From positions 1-11,364 of the forward strand of contig JAUWOV010000059.1 of NCBI GenBank assembly GCA_030611945.1: 11,364 nt of DNA, given 5' to 3'. The notes under the pieces are model-generated. The model did no database searches, was not told the DNA's origin, and saw nothing but the letters and a program-made list of their open reading frames with translations. Positions 7,126-11,364 of this stretch are shown one piece after another. Source of the stretch: a bacterium. Lineage in GTDB: Bacteria; JAHJDO01. Every line of letters starts with the position of its first letter. The stretch's first letter is position 1. Made by a program: the position numbers and the translations under genes.

Positions 7126-8247
7126 CTAAATATCTTCTTTTCCCTCTTTTTCCAAGAGAGGGTCAGGGTGAGTTGATTTTTTATCAGACGATGCAATATT
7201 CTCCAGCTTACTTGTGAACTTCTCTAGTCTTCGCTCTGCAGATTCATAGGAGGATTTTGAGTGAACCAGATGAGTGCCTATCTTTGAAAATTCCTCATAA
7301 AACCTTGCCAGGTCACCGTGCAATCGCGCAAGATTGCTTATTATGGTTTGCGCGCTTTTTTCTATCCTCATGCCTCTTAACCCAAGCAGAATTGCCTGCA
7401 AATATGCATAGAAGCTGTTTGGAGATACAGGAATTACTTTTTTGCGCAAAGCGTAGCTGCAAATACTTTTTTCTTCTCCAAGATTATCATCCTTTATTAT
7501 AGTTTCATAATATACATTCTCCGCGGGAATATACATAAAAGCAAAATCAAATGTGCCTTCGTCGGGCAGTATGTATTTTGATGCAATGCTGTCAATATGC
7601 TTTTTAATATCATTCACAAATGCCTTTCTTATCTGTAATTTCTCTATGTCGTCTTCTGCGCCAATTAGTCTCTTAAAATTTTCCAAAGGGAATTTTGCGT
7701 CAATCGGCACCATTTGATGAGCTAATTTAATAACAGCATCAACCCGCTGACCATTCTTGAAAGTGTGCTGAAGTTCATAATGCTCCGGGGACATAATCTG
7801 AGAGAGTAGATCTCCTAACAAGAACTCGCCAAAGCCTCCTCTTAATTTTGGCGCCCTGAGTATTTCCTGCAAAGACGATATATCTTTTCCAATATCATAT
7901 ATCCTTTTATTTGCCTCCGCTAATTGCGTAAGCCGATTCTGCACATCTCCAACCACCTTAGTTGTGCCTTCCAGTTTATCAGAAAAGCTCTTGTTGGCAG
8001 TTTCCAACATTTTTATATTGTTCTGCAGTTGTGTGCTTATCTGACCAACTATCAGGGACATCTGCTGATTGAGAACCTGACTATTATCTGAGAGACTTTT
8101 ACTAACTTGTTCTCTTAGATTATTTATCTCCTGATGTATAAGTGTGTCGGACGACTGCCTTCTATCTTTAAACAAAAGAGCTAATATCAGAAGAAACAGA
8201 AAAATAAATATAATATAACCTGACATACCCGCAAAGTAAGTATTCAT
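7126..8247 (-). CDS. rmuC: DNA recombination protein RmuC homologue
   Basis: RmuC proteins are membrane-anchored coiled-coil proteins with a PD-(D/E)xK nuclease-like core, linked to limiting DNA inversions and rearrangements. Here a transmembrane helix (about 9-26) is followed by a long coiled coil (about 35-125) and the RmuC core (about 130-325). Conserved stretches are GGFGEFLLGDLL, QRVDAVI, PIDAKFPLENF, YIPAENVYYE and VIPVSPNSFYAYLQA. Asp170, Asp183 and Lys185 fit the nuclease-like motif. At 373 residues it is shorter than E. coli RmuC (475), mostly through a shorter coiled coil. The last 15 residues (THPDPLLEKEG...) look like translated repeat DNA rather than family sequence. A GGAG site sits 4 nt before the ATG. 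It is the first gene of the leftward operon. Molecular function is poorly known in the family as a whole. Confidence 0.92.
   Translation of the reverse strand: MNTYFAGMSGYIIFIFLFLLILALLFKDRRQSSDTLIHQEINNLREQVSKSLSDNSQVLNQQMSLIVGQISTQLQNNIKMLETANKSFSDKLEGTTKVVGDVQNRLTQLAEANKRIYDIGKDISSLQEILRAPKLRGGFGEFLLGDLLSQIMSPEHYELQHTFKNGQRVDAVIKLAHQMVPIDAKFPLENFKRLIGAEDDIEKLQIRKAFVNDIKKHIDSIASKYILPDEGTFDFAFMYIPAENVYYETIIKDDNLGEEKSICSYALRKKVIPVSPNSFYAYLQAILLGLRGMRIEKSAQTIISNLARLHGDLARFYEEFSKIGTHLVHSKSSYESAERRLEKFTSKLENIASSDKKSTHPDPLLEKEGKEDI
7137..7174. repeat. Palindromic repeat-like element forming the 3' end of rmuC
   Basis: CCCTCT (7142-7147) and AGAGGG (7157-7162) form a hairpin, followed by TCAGGGTGAGT. 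On the minus strand this reads as ACTCACCCTGACCCTCTC and so on. It resembles widespread environmental-genome repeats with CCTCACCCT...CCCTCTCCC. It encodes the RmuC tail THPDPLLEKEGK, which lies beyond the conserved RmuC core. The family assignment of the repeat is from memory of the pattern. Confidence 0.5.
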
Positions 8248-8373
8248 TGAACTCCGTTACACAAAAATCCAAAATTCTAAATTTTTAGGATTAAGTAAAA
8301 ACACATCATATATAAACTTCATTCTTAGAGCGAAGCGTCTTAATCCTGTTTTGCTTTGTGCAAGTTATCATTT

Positions 8374-8402
8374 AATACAGGCAAACTCAAGAGAATTGTC
8401 AA
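8374..8402 (-). promoter_or_regulatory. Promoter candidate for the rmuC-fmt-rpe-ffh-YD operon
   Basis: On the minus strand a perfect TTGACA (8397-8402) is followed after 17 nt by TGTATT (8374-8379, four of six matches to TATAAT). Transcription would start near 8367, leaving a leader of about 120 nt before rmuC. The exact -35 box and ideal spacing make this the best promoter in the window. Confidence 0.5.
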
Positions 8403-8403
8403 C

Positions 8404-8419
8404 CACATTTAGAAATGTG
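8404..8419. promoter_or_regulatory. 16-bp palindrome, operator candidate
   Basis: CACATTT-AG-AAATGTG has perfect 7-bp arms and a 2-bp centre. It starts one base upstream of the -35 box of the leftward promoter candidate, and about 60 bp upstream of the rightward -35. This size and placement suit a dimeric regulator. No known regulator can be named from the half-site. Confidence 0.4.
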
Positions 8420-8475
8420 CCAAATAGGACATTATCATTTGTGTATTACAATTTTCGCTTATGAATGAAATAAAT

Positions 8476-8505
8476 TAGGCAATAAAATCAACAATCTGAT
8501 ATAAT
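8476..8505 (+). promoter_or_regulatory. Promoter candidate for the NagB-like/PIG-L gene
   Basis: A perfect TATAAT (8500-8505) is preceded after 18 nt by TAGGCA (8476-8481, four of six matches to TTGACA). Transcription would start near 8512, about 40 nt before the ATG. The -35 is weak, so an activator may be needed. Confidence 0.42.
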
Positions 8506-8539
8506 AATAGAAATAGCATCTATATATTCTTGCGAAAAG

Positions 8540-8545
8540 AGAGGA
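8540..8545 (+). promoter_or_regulatory. Ribosome binding site deciding the start of the NagB-like/PIG-L gene
   Basis: AGAGGA ends 8 nt before the ATG at 8554. An upstream in-frame TTG at 8530 would place this site inside the coding region and add only eight charged residues, so the ATG is preferred. Confidence 0.65.
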
Positions 8546-8553
8546 ATAAGGTA

Positions 8554-10917
8554 ATGAGAAAATACAACAATAGTTCTGTTGTTGAAAAAATTGCGGTTGA
8601 AAGATCAGGAAAGAGAATTCAATATCATCCTACTGAAAAAACAAAGGTTGTTGAGGTTGAAAATTTTCCCGCGCTTGGTAAATTGACAGCGATTCGCTTT
8701 ATTGAATGGCTCTTGTTAAATCCAGGTGGTGTAATCTCCCTTCCAACGGGGAAAACTCCTGAATATTTTATCAAGTGGGTAACATACTTCTTGCAGAATT
8801 GGAACAAAAAAGACATCAAAAAAGAACTTAGTGAATGGGGTCTGATTGTAAAAGACAAACCTGAAATATCTTCTTTTGCCTTTGTTCAAATTGACGAATT
8901 TTATCCAATGAATCCTGAACATAAAAATAGCTTTGCGGACTATATAAAAAAATTTTATTTTAAAGGTTTTGGTCTTGATCCGAAAAAAGCGCTGCTTATG
9001 GATACATGGAAAATTGGCGCTCCATTCGGCAAAAATCTTGGCTGGATATTTCCCGAAAATAAAGTTGACCTTTCACTGCAATATCGAAAATCTTCAAATG
9101 AACGGGAAGAATTGCAATGTAAAGCATTATGCGACATAGCTCAATTTGCCATGGAATATGAGGAAAAGATTGAACAGTTAGGGGGAATTGGGTTCTTTCT
9201 TGGCGGAATAGGTCCTGACGGGCATATAGGTTTTAATATAAAAGGTTCAGACCATTTTAGCACAACACGGCTAGCTCACATAAATTATGAGACAGCAGCT
9301 GTAGCTGCTACTGACCTTGGAGGGATTGAAACTGCCAGGAATAAAGCAGTTATTACTATAGGGCTGGACACGATTACAAAAAACGATTCTACAACAGCTA
9401 TTATTATTGCTGCTGGTGAGAGCAAAGCAAAAGTAATTAGGAACGCAATAGAAGAGCGGCCATTAATTCTTTATCCTGCAACAGTATTACAAAAATTACC
9501 AGCAGCACGGTTTTATCTTACCAAAGGCGCAGCAAAACAGCTTATTGAGAGAAAATATGAACACTTGAAATTAATGCCGAAAATTCCTTACAATTCTATT
9601 TCAAGAACACTGGTTAATATTGCTTATACGAATAGAAAGAGGTTAACTGAATTAACAAATAAAGAATTAGAAAAAGATAGAATTGGAAATTTACTGCTTA
9701 ACAAAAAAATTAATCTTAAAAAACTGTCGCAGAAACTGTCCGAAGATTTAAAATATGGAATTGAAAAAGGAGCAGAAGATCTTGATGGCTTAATTTTTTT
9801 ACATACAGCGCCTCATCATGATGATATTATGCTTGGATATCTTCCCAGTGTTTTACATCTAGTTAGAAAACCAAAGAATTCTCATTATTTCGCGACAATG
9901 ACCAGCGGATTCACGTCCGTATCTAATTCATATTTACTTGCTCAACTTAAAAATTTAGAAGAATTCATAAAGAAGGATTTATTTCCAAATGAGATAAACA
10001 AAAAACAGTATTTTTCTATAAAAAATGTAAATGCCCGAAATAGAGATATCTATAGTTATCTTGACGGAATTGCAAACGATAGCACACATATGCAAAAAGA
10101 AGCGGAAGCAAGAAGGATGATGAGAAATATAGTAGAACTTATCGGCAATTATGATAAGCGAGCTGTGGAACAAAAAATTCAGGATGTGCAAAATTATCTG
10201 TCAAGTGCATATCCCGGGAAAAAAGATATTCCTGTCGTCCAAAAACTAAAAGGCATGATTAGGGAGTGGGAAGAAGAACTTTTGTGGGCACATCTCGGAT
10301 TTAATTGTTCCTACATTTTTCATTTGCGACTTGGTTTTTATAGCGGCGACCTCTTTACTCCGAAACCGAAGTGGTCAACAGATATTGAGCCTACGCTTTC
10401 TCTGCTAAGAAAAATTAATCCCGATATCCTTACTGTGGCACTTGATCCGGAAGGAACGGGTCCTGACACTCATTATAAAGTTCTTCAAATAATATCTGAG
10501 GCGGTAAAAGTTTTCCTTGAAGAAAATCCAGATAAAAAGTTAAAGATATGGGGATACAGAAATATATGGTATCGTTTCCATCCTTCAGAGGCTGACATTT
10601 TTGTTCCCGTTTCAATGAATTCACTAGCAATTATGAAGAAAGCTTTTAACATCTGTTTTGGCTCGCAGAAAACAGCATCTTTCCCGAGTTATGAATATGA
10701 TGGACCTTTTTGTGATTTAGCACAGAAAATAATGGCAGAGCAGTATTCAGTCATCAAAACATGCTTAGGAAGAGATTTCTTTTATATGAACAATCTCCCT
10801 ATGCTTCGCGCAACACGCGGTTTTGTTTTTCTTAGATGTATGGATGCCGAAGAATTCTTAAGAGAAGCGCTTTCCACAAAAGAACTTACGGAAGGGAAGG
10901 TTAGAAACCCATCATGA
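8554..10917 (+). CDS. Fused NagB-like (glucosamine-6-phosphate deaminase) and PIG-L/LmbE deacetylase-like protein
   Basis: The 787-residue protein has two enzymatic domains. Residues 1-335 match the NagB/6-phosphogluconolactonase fold: PTGKTP (64-69, phosphate loop), QIDEF with Asp114 (the NagB general base region), and GGIGPDGHIGFN with Asp222 and His224. NagB converts glucosamine 6-phosphate to fructose 6-phosphate plus ammonia. The Glu that follows FN in E. coli NagB is Ile229 here. After a helical linker (about 340-405), residues 410-680 resemble the zinc-dependent PIG-L/LmbE deacetylases. APHHDD (419-424) replaces the usual HPDD, and GPDTH with His640 is the likely second zinc site. A helical stretch of roughly 460-570 interrupts this domain. 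The two-domain order is known in several bacterial phyla. A combined deacetylase-deaminase for an N-acetylamino sugar is inferred, not shown. The last residues (about VRNPS) are antisense to the adjoining gene remnant. No terminator hairpin follows. Confidence 0.85.
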   Translation: MRKYNNSSVVEKIAVERSGKRIQYHPTEKTKVVEVENFPALGKLTAIRFIEWLLLNPGGVISLPTGKTPEYFIKWVTYFLQNWNKKDIKKELSEWGLIVKDKPEISSFAFVQIDEFYPMNPEHKNSFADYIKKFYFKGFGLDPKKALLMDTWKIGAPFGKNLGWIFPENKVDLSLQYRKSSNEREELQCKALCDIAQFAMEYEEKIEQLGGIGFFLGGIGPDGHIGFNIKGSDHFSTTRLAHINYETAAVAATDLGGIETARNKAVITIGLDTITKNDSTTAIIIAAGESKAKVIRNAIEERPLILYPATVLQKLPAARFYLTKGAAKQLIERKYEHLKLMPKIPYNSISRTLVNIAYTNRKRLTELTNKELEKDRIGNLLLNKKINLKKLSQKLSEDLKYGIEKGAEDLDGLIFLHTAPHHDDIMLGYLPSVLHLVRKPKNSHYFATMTSGFTSVSNSYLLAQLKNLEEFIKKDLFPNEINKKQYFSIKNVNARNRDIYSYLDGIANDSTHMQKEAEARRMMRNIVELIGNYDKRAVEQKIQDVQNYLSSAYPGKKDIPVVQKLKGMIREWEEELLWAHLGFNCSYIFHLRLGFYSGDLFTPKPKWSTDIEPTLSLLRKINPDILTVALDPEGTGPDTHYKVLQIISEAVKVFLEENPDKKLKIWGYRNIWYRFHPSEADIFVPVSMNSLAIMKKAFNICFGSQKTASFPSYEYDGPFCDLAQKIMAEQYSVIKTCLGRDFFYMNNLPMLRATRGFVFLRCMDAEEFLREALSTKELTEGKVRNPS

Positions 10918-11135
10918 TATTTGTTACTGTAGCCATGGATTATGCTCTCTTCAACCTCTCCCCCAACTCTACAGACAGGACCTATGGAAGAGCCTTCTCT
11001 TAGCTTTGTTCCAAAAGATGCCTTTCCCACTGATTTCCAGATTAACTTCATCATGTTGCATGAGATGAAAGGTAGCACATCGTAACGCAACCCAACAAGT
11101 CTCAGCATCATTGCTTGAAATAATAATCCCAACAT
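10902..11135 (-). pseudogene. Remnant of a GlmU-like sugar nucleotidyltransferase (left-handed beta-helix part)
   Basis: Read on the minus strand, the frame includes GTKLREGSSIGPVCRVGGEV followed by EESIIHGYSNKYHDGFL. This is the hallmark of the hexapeptide-repeat, acyltransferase-like part of putative sugar-nucleotidyl transferases related to GlmU. In intact members the sequence continues with a glycine/histidine and EWVNLGA-type motif. Here it changes after HDGFL, where the 3' end of the NagB-like/PIG-L gene begins. The N-terminal nucleotidyltransferase domain is absent: an in-frame stop lies four codons upstream of the ATG at 11135. The first 35 or so residues are not recognised. There is no good ribosome site. 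It is most likely a broken, internal gene fragment left by a rearrangement and not a functional small protein. Confidence 0.55.
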
Positions 11136-11152
11136 TCATTCTACTTAATTAT

Positions 11153-11364
11153 CTATAAGTGATAATCTCCAGCAGCCTCTGGCTGATATAAGATATCTTC
11201 AACTTTCAACTTCGTCAATCCTACTGGCACCTTCCACTTAATAATGTCTCCAGCTTTATAACCAAGCAATGCAGTGCCAATTGGTGCTAAAATCGAAATT
11301 TTGCCTTGGTTGACGTTAGCGTTATCAGGAAAAACTACCTGGTAAATCATTTCTTCTTGAGTAT
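11153..11364 (-). CDS. Rnk/GreA-family transcription regulator, C-terminal part (N-terminus outside window)
   Basis: The frame is open to the right edge and ends at a TAG at 11153-11155, so only about the last 70 residues are visible. They form the FKBP-like C-terminal domain of GreA/GreB/Rnk proteins, which bind RNA polymerase at the secondary channel: EEMIYQVVFP, GKISILAPIGTALLGYKAGD, and the end LYQPEAAGDYHL. The LAP-GTALLG and YQPEAAGDYHL motifs fit Rnk (regulator of nucleoside diphosphate kinase) better than GreA. Without the N-terminal region, which is short in Rnk and a long coiled coil in GreA, the choice is not final. The ATG at 11350 is internal, because the sequence before it (TQEE) is family-like. 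It lies 17 nt upstream of the GlmU-like remnant on the same strand. Confidence 0.82.
   Translation of the reverse strand, partial: TQEEMIYQVVFPDNANVNQGKISILAPIGTALLGYKAGDIIKWKVPVGLTKLKVEDILYQPEAAGDYHL

Larger units (their letters stand above)
8248..8553. other. Divergent intergenic region between rmuC and the NagB-like/PIG-L gene
   Basis: About 306 bases carry no convincing gene. They hold a leftward promoter candidate (8374-8402), a 16-bp palindrome beside it, a rightward promoter candidate (8476-8505), and the ribosome sites of both flanking genes. A 9-bp inverted repeat (8287-8295 with 8339-8347) would lie in the untranslated leader of the rmuC transcript. The leader also contains a 21-codon ATG frame (8322 to 8257, minus strand) with no clear ribosome site. 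Confidence 0.6.

Noticed and set aside
5523-7502. Plus-strand frames of 60-93 codons across rpe, fmt and rmuC
   Set aside because: Shadows of well-identified minus-strand genes whose motifs are intact.
8257-8322. 21-codon leader frame upstream of rmuC (minus strand)
   Set aside because: It has an ATG but no convincing ribosome site, and its sequence follows AT-rich repeat-like DNA. It is mentioned only as part of the leader.
8625-10630. Minus-strand frames of 60-77 codons within the NagB-like/PIG-L gene
   Set aside because: Antisense to a single coherent 787-residue protein. No motifs or start signals are seen.
10782-10901. 3' extension of the minus-strand GlmU-like remnant frame to 10782
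   Set aside because: Past HDGFL the frame is simply antisense to the fused enzyme gene and loses all family resemblance, so the remnant is ended at 10902.
10918-10990. Terminator after the NagB-like/PIG-L gene
   Set aside because: No GC-rich stem followed by a T-run is present. The C-rich CCTCTCCCCCAACTC stretch has no pairing partner nearby.

Overview
The window is AT-rich, densely coded bacterial DNA. It holds a five-gene leftward operon, a divergent gene on the + strand, and a disturbed right end. The AT-richness, a secreted YD-repeat protein, the fused NagB-like/PIG-L enzyme, an Rnk-type GreA relative and repeat-derived peptides inside coding regions together suggest an uncultivated Gram-negative-type bacterium. 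An Omnitrophota or other PVC-like lineage would fit. This placement is an inference from gene content only and is weak. No tRNA, rRNA, CRISPR array or insertion sequence is visible.

Leftward operon, positions 8247 to 1. The order is rmuC (DNA recombination protein), fmt (methionyl-tRNA formyltransferase), rpe (ribulose-phosphate 3-epimerase), ffh (SRP GTPase) and a very large secreted YD/Rhs-repeat protein that runs off the left edge. Gaps are 3 nt (rmuC-fmt), 65 nt (fmt-rpe), an 8-nt overlap (rpe-ffh) and 23 nt (ffh-YD gene), so one transcript is likely. A good promoter candidate lies upstream of rmuC and a weaker internal one upstream of rpe. The first four genes are housekeeping. The fifth is an accessory surface or secreted protein: signal peptide, a Trp/Cys-containing N-terminal module, a DUF6531-like segment and about 35 YD repeats. 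The repeats are interrupted by a concanavalin-like module of about 225 residues. The C-terminal end, where a toxin or other effector would sit, is outside the window.

Intergenic region 8248-8553. It carries back-to-back promoter candidates and a 16-bp palindrome touching the -35 box of the rmuC promoter, a plausible operator.

Rightward gene, 8554-10917. One long protein combines an N-terminal glucosamine-6-phosphate deaminase (NagB)-like domain with a C-terminal PIG-L/LmbE-type deacetylase domain. The combination suggests deacetylation and deamination of an amino sugar in one polypeptide. The glutamate of the NagB catalytic relay appears to be replaced.

Right end, 10902-11364. A short minus-strand remnant of a GlmU-like sugar nucleotidyltransferase (left-handed beta-helix part) is cut off exactly at the 3' end of the fused enzyme gene, which looks like a rearrangement junction. 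Beyond it lies the C-terminal end of an Rnk/GreA-family transcription regulator that continues past the right edge.
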